Assembly: GCA_030041435.1 (NCBI GenBank)
Contig: JASHNW010000062.1
Coordinates: 58,096 to 122,095, forward strand
Direction of reading: 5' to 3'
DNA: 64,000 nt
Source of the DNA: Acidobacteriaceae bacterium
GTDB lineage: Bacteria; Acidobacteriota; Terriglobia; Terriglobales; Acidobacteriaceae
Shown here: in pieces, positions 38,611-47,451 of the stretch
Layout of the letters: each line of letters starts with the position of its first letter
How positions within the stretch are numbered: the stretch's first letter is position 1
Made by a program: the position numbers and the translations under genes
Notes under the pieces: model-generated
Told to the model about the DNA's origin: nothing
The model's input: the letters and a program-made list of their open reading frames with translations, nothing else
Databases searched by the model: none

Positions 38611-38678
38611 TCGACGACCGGAACGACAGGGCCCTGCCGATTTCCCCCGCTGTACACGCAGTTAGCCGAGCTGAAAGA

Positions 38679-39566
38679 ATGCACCCATCGCGCAGCCAGG
38701 CCTTCCTCGTCATGACGCTGCTCTTGCCGGCGTTGACCGGGTGTCTGTGGCATACGCGCAAGGTGCCACTGGCGAAGATGCCACCGAACGTCCTTTCCGC
38801 GCCTCCGGGGCAGCTGGTCGATATCGTCAACAAGCAGTACGACGCCCTCAACTCGCTCAGCGCCACGGTGACCTTCACGGCCACCGAAGGCGGGGAGCTG
38901 AAGGGCAGCGAAAAGACCGTCACTCCGTTCAGCGGATATATCCTGCTGCGCAAGCCGGAGTCGCTGCGCGTGATCGGCTATCTGCCCGTGGTGCACACGG
39001 TCGCCTTCGACATGGCCAGCGACGGGACCACCTTTCGCCTGGAGATCCCTCCCCGGAGCAAGGCCATCGAAGGGCCCAATTCGATCAGCCAGGTCTCGTC
39101 CAACTCCTTCGAGAACATGCGGCCGTATATGTTTGTCGATTCGATGCTGATTCCCAGCATTCAGCCGGCAGATCAGCTGTCGGTAACCGCGGACAGCACG
39201 ACCGTGATCGATCCAAAGACCCGCAAGCTGGAGATCCGGCCCGAATACCTGCTGACCGTGCAGAGGCGGAACGATGACAGCAATCTGCTCCAGGTCGAGC
39301 GCGTGATCCACATCAGCCGCATCGATCTGCGCCCGATTGAAGAGGATATCTACGGCCCGGACGGCCAGGTGCAGACCCAGGCCATCTACGGGCCCCTGCA
39401 GACCTACGGGTCGGAACAGTTTCCTGGCACCATCACCATCAAGTGGCCGCTGCAGGAGCAGCAGATCCTGGTCACGATTCAAAAGCTGCGCGTGAACCTG
39501 CAGCTGGAAGACTCGACCTTCCAGCTGGCGATTCCCAGAGGCATGGCCGTGCAGCAGCTGAAGTGA
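38679..39566 (+). CDS. Lipoprotein with LolA/DUF4292-like fold
   Basis: From ATG 38679 the product has 295 residues, with a lipoprotein signal MHPSRSQAFLVMTLLLPALTGC (Cys22, lipobox LTGC). A GTG at 38607 overlapping the mltG stop is in frame but would push the signal peptide 24 residues inside. After QLVDIVNKQYDALNSLSATV come long beta strands (SGYILLRKPESLRVIGYLPV, FDMASDGTTFRLEIP) of the LolA/LolB or DUF4292 type. Such proteins bind lipid acyl chains. Function not proven; it could help lipoprotein or lipid transport in the envelope. Directly downstream of mltG. Confidence 0.7.
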   Translation: MHPSRSQAFLVMTLLLPALTGCLWHTRKVPLAKMPPNVLSAPPGQLVDIVNKQYDALNSLSATVTFTATEGGELKGSEKTVTPFSGYILLRKPESLRVIGYLPVVHTVAFDMASDGTTFRLEIPPRSKAIEGPNSISQVSSNSFENMRPYMFVDSMLIPSIQPADQLSVTADSTTVIDPKTRKLEIRPEYLLTVQRRNDDSNLLQVERVIHISRIDLRPIEEDIYGPDGQVQTQAIYGPLQTYGSEQFPGTITIKWPLQEQQILVTIQKLRVNLQLEDSTFQLAIPRGMAVQQLK

Positions 39567-39571
39567 CGGAA

Positions 39572-39606
39572 GCGATCAGGGATCAGGGTTCAGGGTTCAG
39601 GGATCA
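39572..39606 (+). repeat. Five-unit heptad repeat array after the lipoprotein gene
   Basis: GCGATCA, GGGATCA, GGGTTCA, GGGTTCA and GGGATCA follow in perfect 7-bp phase from 39572. The last unit contains the stop codon of the convergent GT39 gene (39604-39606). Confidence 0.85.
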
Positions 39607-41631
39607 AAGCGGACGGTCGGTGTACAGCGTTTTGTCGCTCAGCTCCTGCACTTCGTAAAGGCGGGCGCCGAGCAGCTTCACCACGTGGTTGTGGAAGTCT
39701 TCGGGCACGAAGAGGAAGTGGCGCGGGCCGGCGCCCCAGAGCTTCAGCAAATCCGCATCGCTCAAAAAAATATGTGGCGCGTCGGGATAGTCCGAGCCCC
39801 AGATCATGGATGAGCCGAACAACTCGCGCGGGTCTTCTGTGGGGTCGGGCTGGAAGTAGGAATGAGCCCCGTGCACCAGCAGCACCTGGCGGTGCGTGTA
39901 GAAGGGGATCGAGGAGCCGTCGGATTGATCGCCGTAGAGCATGATCTGCGCGGCGTCGTTGCCCGGCTCCGCCATGATGCGATTGATGGTATCGGCCATG
40001 GCCCGGGAGGAGAGCAGGGGCTGGAAGCGGACCAGGGCGATGTGCGCCGCGACCAGGACGACCGCCATGGTGAAGGCCACGGTCACGGTGGATTCGAGCG
40101 CGTGCCCCTGGCGGCGCAGACGCCACGCAGCGATGGGGCCAGCGAGGAAGGCCAGGCCGGCGAGCAGCGCGGGCAGGCGCAGCGCCGCGAAGGCCTCGCT
40201 GGTGAGGTCGAAGAAATGCGATGTCGCCAGCGAGTAGCCGGCGACATCGCGATGCGCCATCAGCGTGCCTACGTCCGCAATGAACGGCAGATGCCGCGAC
40301 TGCCACAGGCCCCAGCCGAGCACGGCGGCGATGGCGAGGCCAAGAACGACAAAGAAAATATGCGCCCCGCTGAGCCAGGCGGCTGTGGACTTGCGGCGAA
40401 CGCCGGGGGATTCTTCGATCGCAGCCAGCGCCCCGGCGATCAGCATGAGCGCGGCCGGATACATCGGCCAGGTGTAGTACTCCTGGTTGGTGGAAACAGC
40501 GAAGAAGACGAGAATGAATCCGGCGTAGATGGCCAGCAGCAGGCTGGTGCGGGCGCGAAAGCGCAGCCGCGCGGCCAGCAACGACGATTCCTGCGCGCTG
40601 AGCCTGGGATCGAGGAACTGGATGGTGTTGGTGGCGTCGTAGCGCAGGTCCGATGCAAACAGGCGCCGGTTGCGCCACGCGCGGCGCAGAGCAACAGGGA
40701 CGTAGAGGCTCCACGGGAAGAGCCAGACCAGCTGCCCGAACCAGAAGATGAGCCAGGGCTGGCGGTTGTAGTCGTCCGGATAGCGCTTGCCGAGGAAGCG
40801 CAGGAAGTGCTCATTGATGAAGTAGAACCAGAAGAAGCCGTGAACGTGTCCCGGTGAGGGCACATTGCCGATGGGGTTGCCGTGGCCGGGATTTTCGAGT
40901 CCGGCGAGAATGTGCCACGGCGCGCCAATGGCGAGAAAGAGCAGCAAGCCGGTGAACAGGCGCATTTCCCGCCAGCGCCGCCATTCGCCAGTGACGGCGA
41001 GATAAGGAATGACCGCTCCGGCAAAGAAGACCGGGGCGATGAGTCCCTTGGCCAGCAGGGCTACCGCGACCGACGCATAAGCCAGGTAGAAACGCGCGGC
41101 TCGGCGGTCCTCGAGTCCGGTGAGAAAGCAGTACAGCGCAAAAACCAGAAGGCAGGTGAGGATCGATTCCGGTATCAGGAAGCGCGTGAACAGGAAGACC
41201 CCGATGCTGGTGAGCATGGCGAGGGCCGCATAGAAGGCGCCGCGGTCGCCCCAGGCCCGTCGGCTCCAGAACCACATGATCATGGCGCACCCGAGGACGC
41301 CGAGAATCATGGGCAGGTGGGTGGCGAAGACGTTCTCGCCGAACAGCGCGTAGTCGATGGCCACCATCCAGTAGGGAAGAGGGGGCTTCTCCAGATAGCG
41401 GATGCCGTTGACGTAGAGCGTGACCCAGTTGCCGCTGCTGAGCATGTGCTGCGCGGCCTGGGCGTGGGTCGCGTCGGCGTCGTCCAGCAGCGAGGGCGAG
41501 AACGAGGCGGCTCCGAAGACAGCGAGGAAAACCAGCAGCAGCAGGGTCCATGCTTTCTTCGGCGTGGAAAAAAGCGCAGGCTGGTCCACCGGCGCCGGCG
41601 GTTCGGCCTCGCGGGAACGAAGCAGGGTCAT
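39604..41631 (-). CDS. GT39/ArnT-like membrane glycosyltransferase
   Basis: The 675-residue product, from ATG 41631 (AGGA 5 nt upstream; a GTG at 41649 is in frame), has about twelve membrane helices and a C-terminal periplasmic domain of about 180 residues. The first loop DDADATHAQAAQHMLSSGNW and YLEKPPLPYWMVAIDYALFG carry the Asp-x-Asp-type and E-K-P-P-L signature of the PMT/ArnT (GT39/GT83) superfamily. They transfer sugars from polyprenyl-phosphate donors to lipid A, proteins or polymers. Acceptor unknown. Convergent with the lipoprotein gene and divergent from the CHAD gene. Confidence 0.9.
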   Translation of the reverse strand: MTLLRSREAEPPAPVDQPALFSTPKKAWTLLLLVFLAVFGAASFSPSLLDDADATHAQAAQHMLSSGNWVTLYVNGIRYLEKPPLPYWMVAIDYALFGENVFATHLPMILGVLGCAMIMWFWSRRAWGDRGAFYAALAMLTSIGVFLFTRFLIPESILTCLLVFALYCFLTGLEDRRAARFYLAYASVAVALLAKGLIAPVFFAGAVIPYLAVTGEWRRWREMRLFTGLLLFLAIGAPWHILAGLENPGHGNPIGNVPSPGHVHGFFWFYFINEHFLRFLGKRYPDDYNRQPWLIFWFGQLVWLFPWSLYVPVALRRAWRNRRLFASDLRYDATNTIQFLDPRLSAQESSLLAARLRFRARTSLLLAIYAGFILVFFAVSTNQEYYTWPMYPAALMLIAGALAAIEESPGVRRKSTAAWLSGAHIFFVVLGLAIAAVLGWGLWQSRHLPFIADVGTLMAHRDVAGYSLATSHFFDLTSEAFAALRLPALLAGLAFLAGPIAAWRLRRQGHALESTVTVAFTMAVVLVAAHIALVRFQPLLSSRAMADTINRIMAEPGNDAAQIMLYGDQSDGSSIPFYTHRQVLLVHGAHSYFQPDPTEDPRELFGSSMIWGSDYPDAPHIFLSDADLLKLWGAGPRHFLFVPEDFHNHVVKLLGARLYEVQELSDKTLYTDRPL

Positions 41632-41738
41632 TTGTTCCTGGCCTGGCACAAAGTCCAGAATAGCAGTCAGGCAGCAATGAAGCGGTCAGCCGGGGACGGT
41701 TCTCTGGCAGCTCGCTGCAGGCAGCAGCAAGCTGGCCG

Positions 41739-42830
41739 ATGGTCCAGGCAAACCGGCTGCGGAGCACGGAAGTGAACGGCGAACTCCAAAACATTCAGCA
41801 GCTGGCAGCGGCGTTACGCGAGAACCTGGTGCGATGCGCGCACCATCCCGGCGTCGATCCCGTGCACAACACGCGTACCGGGACGCGCCGGCTGCAGGCG
41901 ACCCTGGAAAGTTTGGTGCGCGAGACGCCGCAGGACGAGGCCGGCGAGATGGTGCGCGAGGGGGCCGCGGCCATGATGCGGCACCTGAAAAAGATTCGCC
42001 GTGCGGCCGCGCCGGTGCGCGATCTTGACGTCCATCGCAAGCTGCTGCAAAAGCTCACGAAGCAGGCGCTGGGGGTGCCGGTCGAAAAGGCGAAAACGGG
42101 CCGCGCGCCGCATGAGACACAGAATGCCGTGCCGCCGCTGCCTCCCGATCGGCCGGATCTCCGTTCGCCCCGCGAGGCGGCCACCATCGAGACGCCGGAT
42201 TTTCTCGAGAGGCCGGAAGCGGGAATGCGCACAACCGGCGTAGGTCTTGAGGCCGATCGTCTGGATGCGTGGCTGAAGCGCCAGCGCGCGGACCGGGCCG
42301 CTGCTCTGCGCACCCAGGCCCCCGGACTCATGGCAAAACTCGACAAGAGGCTGGCCGATGTTGTGACCGCTTTGCGCCGGCTTCCTCGCCGCAGGCGCGC
42401 CTCGGCGCCGGCCGCCCTGGCCCTGGACTGCTTTGCACAGCTGGCGACAGAGATGCAGTTGCTGGACGCGGCGAACCTGCACGATTTTCGCAAGGGCGCG
42501 AAAAAGGCGCGCTACGTGGCGGAGTTGGCCGAGCAGGCAGACACCTATGCAGGCCAGGTGGGAAAGGCGCTCAGGAAGCTGCAGGACGAGATCGGCAACT
42601 GGCATGACTGGCTGGTGCTGGCTGAGGAAGCTCATGCCGCGCTTGGGCATGAGGCGACGGAATTGTTTGGCCTGGTGGAGGCGGAACGCGAGCGGCATTT
42701 TGTGGCGGCCATGAAGACAGCGGCGAAGCTGCGCGGGCGCCTGATGGGGGAGTGGCTGGCGGCGGCGCAGCGCGGCCGGCTGAGAAGCGGTCAGCAAACC
42801 AGCGGTCAGCTAAGAACCGGTCAGCGATAA
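41739..42830 (+). CDS. CHAD-domain protein
   Basis: The 363-residue product is a CHAD (conserved histidine alpha-helical) domain: an N-terminal bundle with DPVHNTRTGTRRLQATLESL and VRDLDVHRKLLQKL, a Pro/Arg-rich linker at about residues 110-165, and a second bundle with LHDFRKGAKKARYVAELAEQ and LQDEIGNWHDWLVLAEEAHA. CHAD proteins bind inorganic polyphosphate through basic residues. The gene lies beside a Ppx/GppA phosphatase and SixA, a common grouping. The C-terminus (RSGQQTSGQLRTGQR) is encoded by heptad-related repeats, so it probably arose by run-over into a repeat. Confidence 0.9.
   Translation: MVQANRLRSTEVNGELQNIQQLAAALRENLVRCAHHPGVDPVHNTRTGTRRLQATLESLVRETPQDEAGEMVREGAAAMMRHLKKIRRAAAPVRDLDVHRKLLQKLTKQALGVPVEKAKTGRAPHETQNAVPPLPPDRPDLRSPREAATIETPDFLERPEAGMRTTGVGLEADRLDAWLKRQRADRAAALRTQAPGLMAKLDKRLADVVTALRRLPRRRRASAPAALALDCFAQLATEMQLLDAANLHDFRKGAKKARYVAELAEQADTYAGQVGKALRKLQDEIGNWHDWLVLAEEAHAALGHEATELFGLVEAERERHFVAAMKTAAKLRGRLMGEWLAAAQRGRLRSGQQTSGQLRTGQR
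42787..42828 (+). repeat. Heptad-related repeats at the CHAD gene end
   Basis: GCGGTCA at 42787 and 42802, then GGTCAGC again near 42819, with 8-bp and 7-bp spacers, span the last codons of the CHAD gene. Related to the other arrays but less regular. Confidence 0.6.
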
Positions 42831-42995
42831 GACCGTCACCCCGTTCGATCCCGGTCGCGGCGTTGCTCCCGGCAACTTCCGAAATGGGGCGGCCGGAAGA
42901 TGAGCGGTCGTCGCCTGGTCGGTTTTTCGCGAGCCGGCTCGTGTATCGTGCAGAGTGAGCGAAGCCTGGGGGATATTGCTTCCCTTTTTTGAAAC

Positions 42996-44534
42996 ATGCA
43001 GACCTTTGCGGCCATCGATATCGGATCCAACTCCTGCCGGCTGAAGATCGGCCGTGTCGTGCAGCACCGGCTGCGCACGGTGCACGAAGATCGCGAGGTG
43101 ACTCGCCTCGGCGCCAGCGTGTTCGAGACCGGCATTGTGTCGCCGGAAGCGATGGCAGCGACGCTGCGCACTCTGAAACGCTTCTATAAGGCGGTGCAGA
43201 CGCATGGCGCGGACCGCGTGCGCGCGGTGGCCACCTCGGCCATGCGCGATGCGCGCAATTCCCGCGCATTTTTAGCGTGGGTGCGCGACGAGACGGGGTG
43301 GGATGTCGAGATCATCTCCGGGCTGGAAGAGGGGCGGCTGATCCATCGCGGCGTGGTGGAAAACGAGCCGCGCGCCGGCGGCCGCTGCCTGCTGGTCGAC
43401 GTGGGCGGCGGCAGCTGCGAGATCACGCTGTCGGAGCACAAGCGCATTCGCGAAACGATCAGTCTGCCCCTGGGCGCGGTGCGGCTGACCGAAGAGTTTC
43501 TGCGCAGCGAGATTCCCGGGAAAGACGAGATCGCGCGTTTGCGGCAGTTCATGGATCGCGAGCTGCGGCGCGCCAAACGGCGCGTGCCCACCCAGGGCGT
43601 GCGGCTGGCGATCGGAACCTCGGGAACGGCAGCAGCTCTGGCCGATGCCGCCCGCGCACTGGGGAAAAAAGGGGCCGGCAAGGCGCGCGCCAACGGCGAC
43701 CTTACGCCGACTCATACCGTCCGCCGGCTGACCGCCAAGCTGACCAGGATGAACAACGGCCAGCGATCGGTAGTGCCCGGCATCGGCCCACGGCGCTCCG
43801 AGATTATTGTGGCCGGTGCCCACGTCTTTGCGGAGATTCTGGAAGGGTTCGGGCTGAGCGGATTTCGCTATTCGCCGATGGGGCTGCGCGACGGCATCCT
43901 CGCCCAGATGCTCGCCGAGCAGGATTCGCGCGCTTCGGTCCATCAGCAGTTCGAGCGCGAGCGCTGGCAGGCAGTTCTGGAGGCGTGCCGTCGCTATGGC
44001 ATCGATCCCCGCTCCTCCGAGCCGGTGCGTCAGCACGCCGCCCAGATGTTTCACGACCTCGCCGCCGTCCACGAGCTGCCGCCGGAGTATCGCACCCTGC
44101 TGGAAGCGTCGGCCATGCTGCGCGACATCGGGAAGTTCCTCAACCACCAGGGCTATCACCGGCACGCGCAGTACATCATTGCCAATTCCGAGCTGTATGG
44201 CTTTACGCCCCAGCAGCGCATCATCACATCGGCGATTGCCCGCTATCAGGGCAAGAGCCGCCCCGCGCCCGAAGGCCGCACCATGCGCCAGGTGCCGCCG
44301 GAGGAATACGAGCACGTGCGGCGCGCCGTCGTGCTGCTCCGCCTCGCCGTGGCGCTCAACCAGGACCGCGCCAGCGACGTGCTCAAGGTGCGGGTGCGCG
44401 TCTATCCCAAACGCGTGCTCCTGGAGTTGCTGCCCGGGCGCACCGGGGCAGAACTGGAGCTCTGGTCGCTGCGCAAAGAGGCAGCTTACTTCCGCGAGGT
44501 CTTCGGCCGCGATCTCTTCGTCGCTTTGGAATAA
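42996..44534 (+). CDS. Ppx/GppA-family exopolyphosphatase with HD-like domain
   Basis: The 512-residue product has an ASKHA fold phosphatase part: AAIDIGSNSCRLKIG (residues 5-19), RAVATSAMRDARN, EEGRLIHRGV and the second phosphate loop LLVDVGGGSCEITL. From about 300 comes an HD-type helical domain (LLEASAMLRDIGKFLNHQGY), where the His of the usual LHDIG is Arg, so metal binding may be lost. It should hydrolyse polyphosphate or pppGpp. The 3' end overlaps the convergent sixA gene by 49 bp. It works with the CHAD protein upstream. Confidence 0.93.
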   Translation: MQTFAAIDIGSNSCRLKIGRVVQHRLRTVHEDREVTRLGASVFETGIVSPEAMAATLRTLKRFYKAVQTHGADRVRAVATSAMRDARNSRAFLAWVRDETGWDVEIISGLEEGRLIHRGVVENEPRAGGRCLLVDVGGGSCEITLSEHKRIRETISLPLGAVRLTEEFLRSEIPGKDEIARLRQFMDRELRRAKRRVPTQGVRLAIGTSGTAAALADAARALGKKGAGKARANGDLTPTHTVRRLTAKLTRMNNGQRSVVPGIGPRRSEIIVAGAHVFAEILEGFGLSGFRYSPMGLRDGILAQMLAEQDSRASVHQQFERERWQAVLEACRRYGIDPRSSEPVRQHAAQMFHDLAAVHELPPEYRTLLEASAMLRDIGKFLNHQGYHRHAQYIIANSELYGFTPQQRIITSAIARYQGKSRPAPEGRTMRQVPPEEYEHVRRAVVLLRLAVALNQDRASDVLKVRVRVYPKRVLLELLPGRTGAELELWSLRKEAAYFREVFGRDLFVALE

Positions 44535-45013
44535 ATGCCGCGCAGGATGCGCGGGTCCACCAGCCAGTGCAGCGTGCCGGGCAGCCGCGTGCAGTCGATG
44601 CGCGCGATTGCGCCCTTACGGAAGCGCGTGCTCATGCGGCCGGCAGGGGCGACGAGCGTTCCGAAGAAGACCGGAAGATTGGGGTTGTGGCCCACCACCA
44701 GCACGTTCTCGTAGTGCTGCAGGCTGCGGACCAGATCCTGGAATTTCTGCAGGGCAGCGTTGGGCAGCAGCGTGTCGGTGAGCTCGATCTTGCCCTCATA
44801 GCCCGTCTCATTGGCCACCAGCGAGGCGGTTTGCAGCGCGCGCTTCAGCGGGCTCGACACCACGCGGTCGAACTGCACGTTGAGCGTGCTGAGAAACCTC
44901 CCGATCAGAATGGATTGCTGCTTGCCCTCCTTATCGAGGGGGCGCTTGACGTCAACAACGGGATTGGCGCGGCGGGTTCCCGCGCTGGCATGGCGAAGGA
45001 TGTACAGATTCAT
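44486..45013 (-). CDS. sixA: SixA-type phosphohistidine phosphatase
   Basis: The 175-residue product is a small histidine-phosphatase-superfamily protein. The catalytic motif is LYILRHASAG (His8), with RVVSSPLKRALQTA and the second His in VLVVGHNPNL. SixA removes phosphate from phosphohistidine, for example in PTS proteins or histidine-phosphotransfer domains. The basic tail (SKATKRSRPKTSRK) overlaps the ppx gene on the other strand by 49 bp. Divergent from the TPR-glycosyltransferase gene. Confidence 0.9.
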   Translation of the reverse strand: MNLYILRHASAGTRRANPVVDVKRPLDKEGKQQSILIGRFLSTLNVQFDRVVSSPLKRALQTASLVANETGYEGKIELTDTLLPNAALQKFQDLVRSLQHYENVLVVGHNPNLPVFFGTLVAPAGRMSTRFRKGAIARIDCTRLPGTLHWLVDPRILRGIYSKATKRSRPKTSRK

Positions 45014-45210
45014 GAGTGGATTGCCGGAATATGCTGTTCAGCCCTCGTGGAGGGAGGAATTTAACCAGATTGTAACAATAGAGCGCACCTGGAATTGTTA
45101 ATTTCGCGAAGCTCGCGGGCGATAAGCGCGACTCAATTTCTTAGAGAAGTCTCATCCGGTAGGCCGAAACGGGCGCAGCGCGCGGAGCAGCATTTGCAGC
45201 CATGGAATGA

Positions 45211-47451
45211 ATGCTGGAGTCCGGTTCGAAGTTCGCCGCCCATCTCTCGCCGGCGGTGCGAGAAGCCGTGGCGCATCACGCGGAGCGACGGCTTCCCGAG
45301 GCGGCGCGGTGCTGCCAGAGGGCACTCGCCGAAAATCCTGCGGATGCCGAGGCGCTGCTGCTGCTGGGGCTGCTGGCGCGGCAGATGGGCCAGCACGGTG
45401 CGGCGGTTGCGCTCAGTGCTGAGGCCGTGAGGCTGCGGCCGCAGAATCCGGGATTCCATCTGCTTCTCGCGCAGGCGAATCTGTCGGCAGGGAACGCGGA
45501 CCATGCTCGGGCCTCGTGCCGGCGCGCACTGGAGTTGAGTCCATCGTTGTCGTCTGCGTGGTGTTTGATGGGTGATTTGGCGTGGGCGCAAGGCGACCTG
45601 CCCGGAGCGCAGCAGGCATGGGAAACAGTGGCCCGGCTGGATGGGTCTTCAGCGCGCGCGGAGCGGTTGCTGGGGCACCTGCTGTGCCGCCAGGGCGAAT
45701 TCGAACAGGCCATCGAGGTTTATCGCAGAGGGCTCGGCAAAGCTCCTCACGATGCACTGCTGCACTACGCGCTGGGTGCGGCGCTGGCCGAACGAGGCAA
45801 CCTTGTCGAGGCAAAGTCGCACTGCGAAGAAGCGCTGCGGCTGCGGCCGAATTTTGCCGAGGCGCAGCTGAATCTCGGCAATCTACATTATGACGAGGGA
45901 CGGTTTGCGATCGCGGCGCTCTGCTACCGCAAAGCATTGGCGCTGCGGCCGGCCTATGCGAAGGCGTGGTGCAACCTGGGCAATGCGCTGCAGATGCTGG
46001 GTGGCGCGCGCGAGGCGGCGCGCTGCTATGAACGGACCCTGGCGCTGGACCCGCAGTTGGTGGCGGCGCAGCATAATCTGGGGAATGCTTTGATGGCGCG
46101 GCGGGATTTTCGCCGCGCGGAAGAATGCTTTCGCCGCAGTGTGGCCATGGATGAGACGCGGGCGGAGCACCACAGCAGCCTCGGCAACGCGCTCTTCCAG
46201 CAGCGCAGGAACGCCGAGGCAGAAGCATGCTACCGGCGCGCGCTCGCCCTGGACCCGCGCTACGCCATTGCCCATACGAACCTGGCCAATGTGCTCATGC
46301 GGCAGACCCGTCGCGAGGAGATGATTTGCCATTACGAGCGCGCGCTGCAGCTGGATCCTTCGAGCGCCGGCGGTCACTACAACCTGGCGCTCGCCTGTCT
46401 GCGCGAAGGCCGGTACAGCGAGGGGTGGGCTCATCACGAGTGGCGCTGGGATTTTCGCGAGCTGAAGCTGCGCCGCCGCAGGCTGGCCGTGCCGCAATGG
46501 CAGGGCGAGCCTCTCGGAGGAGAGACGATTCTGCTGCACGCGGAACAGGGGCTGGGAGACACGCTGCAGTTTGTGCGCTATGCGCCCCTGGTGACGGAGC
46601 GCGGCGGCCGCGTCATCCTCGAAGTACAATCGCGGCTGGCGCGGCTGCTCCGGGGAATGCCTGGCGTCGACCGCGTGGTTGTCCGCGGCGATCCGCTGCC
46701 CGAGATTGCGCGGCATTGCCCGCTCATGAGCCTGCCGCAGGCATTTGCAACGACGATCGATACACTTCCGCAGAGAATTCCCTATGTGCGCGCCGCGCCG
46801 CAGGAAGCGGCGGCTGCTTTTGCGCGCTGGCCGGGCGCCGGTCTGCGCATTGGAATCGCGTGGGCCGGCAATCCACAACACCGCAGCGATCGGCAGCGAT
46901 CGATGCCGCTGCGGGCGCTCGTTCCTCTGGCCGAGGTGCCGGGGATTACCTGGTTCTCCCTGCAGATGGGGCCGGCATGCGGACAGATGCCGGCGCTGGC
47001 GCGGAAGTTTTCCCTTGTCGATGCGTCTTCCGAAAGCCGTGATTTCGCCGAAACCGCGGCACTGCTGGCCACGCTGGATCTGGTGATCAGTGTGGACACC
47101 TCGGTAGCCCATTTGGCGGGCGCCATGGGGATCCCGCTCTGGGTGGTGCTGCCACAGTTTGCCGACTGGCGATGGATGGACGAGCGCGAAGATTCGCCCT
47201 GGTATCCAACCGCGCGGCTGTTTCGGCAGCCGACCGGGGACGATTGGGCGGCGCCAGTGGAGCGAATGCGAGACGAGCTGAGGAAGATCGCGCAACCGCG
47301 GGGCAGTGGCGCCTCGGATCTCGATCGACGCACGCATGGACGCTTGGAAGCGGAGGATGCACAGCCGTCGGACTATGCGAACATGCTGCCGCAGGCTGCG
47401 TCACAGGCAATGCGCGTGACGGGTTGCGGTGCGGGAATGGGGCCGGGGTAA
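45211..47451 (+). CDS. TPR-repeat protein with C-terminal GT9/GT41-like glycosyltransferase domain
   Basis: The 746-residue product has about ten TPR repeats (residues about 20-400; for example AAVALSAEAVRLRPQNPGFH, LGNALQMLGGAREAARCYER), then a glycosyltransferase-like domain. Motifs include GETILLHAEQGLGDTLQFVR, GLRIGIAWAGNPQHRSDRQR and LDLVISVDTSVAHLAGAMG with PLWVVLPQFADWRW, typical of GT9/heptosyltransferase-type GT-B folds linked to TPR proteins. It might modify proteins or glycans. The acceptor is unknown. The 3' end overlaps the convergent methyltransferase gene by 79 bp, and the last residues are Gly-rich as a consequence. Confidence 0.88.
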   Translation: MLESGSKFAAHLSPAVREAVAHHAERRLPEAARCCQRALAENPADAEALLLLGLLARQMGQHGAAVALSAEAVRLRPQNPGFHLLLAQANLSAGNADHARASCRRALELSPSLSSAWCLMGDLAWAQGDLPGAQQAWETVARLDGSSARAERLLGHLLCRQGEFEQAIEVYRRGLGKAPHDALLHYALGAALAERGNLVEAKSHCEEALRLRPNFAEAQLNLGNLHYDEGRFAIAALCYRKALALRPAYAKAWCNLGNALQMLGGAREAARCYERTLALDPQLVAAQHNLGNALMARRDFRRAEECFRRSVAMDETRAEHHSSLGNALFQQRRNAEAEACYRRALALDPRYAIAHTNLANVLMRQTRREEMICHYERALQLDPSSAGGHYNLALACLREGRYSEGWAHHEWRWDFRELKLRRRRLAVPQWQGEPLGGETILLHAEQGLGDTLQFVRYAPLVTERGGRVILEVQSRLARLLRGMPGVDRVVVRGDPLPEIARHCPLMSLPQAFATTIDTLPQRIPYVRAAPQEAAAAFARWPGAGLRIGIAWAGNPQHRSDRQRSMPLRALVPLAEVPGITWFSLQMGPACGQMPALARKFSLVDASSESRDFAETAALLATLDLVISVDTSVAHLAGAMGIPLWVVLPQFADWRWMDEREDSPWYPTARLFRQPTGDDWAAPVERMRDELRKIAQPRGSGASDLDRRTHGRLEAEDAQPSDYANMLPQAASQAMRVTGCGAGMGPG

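Noticed and set aside
45060..45115. ATTGT-A-ACAAT and AATTGTTAA words as sixA/TPR promoter or operator
   Set aside because: Short AT-rich words without correct -35/-10 spacing for either gene.
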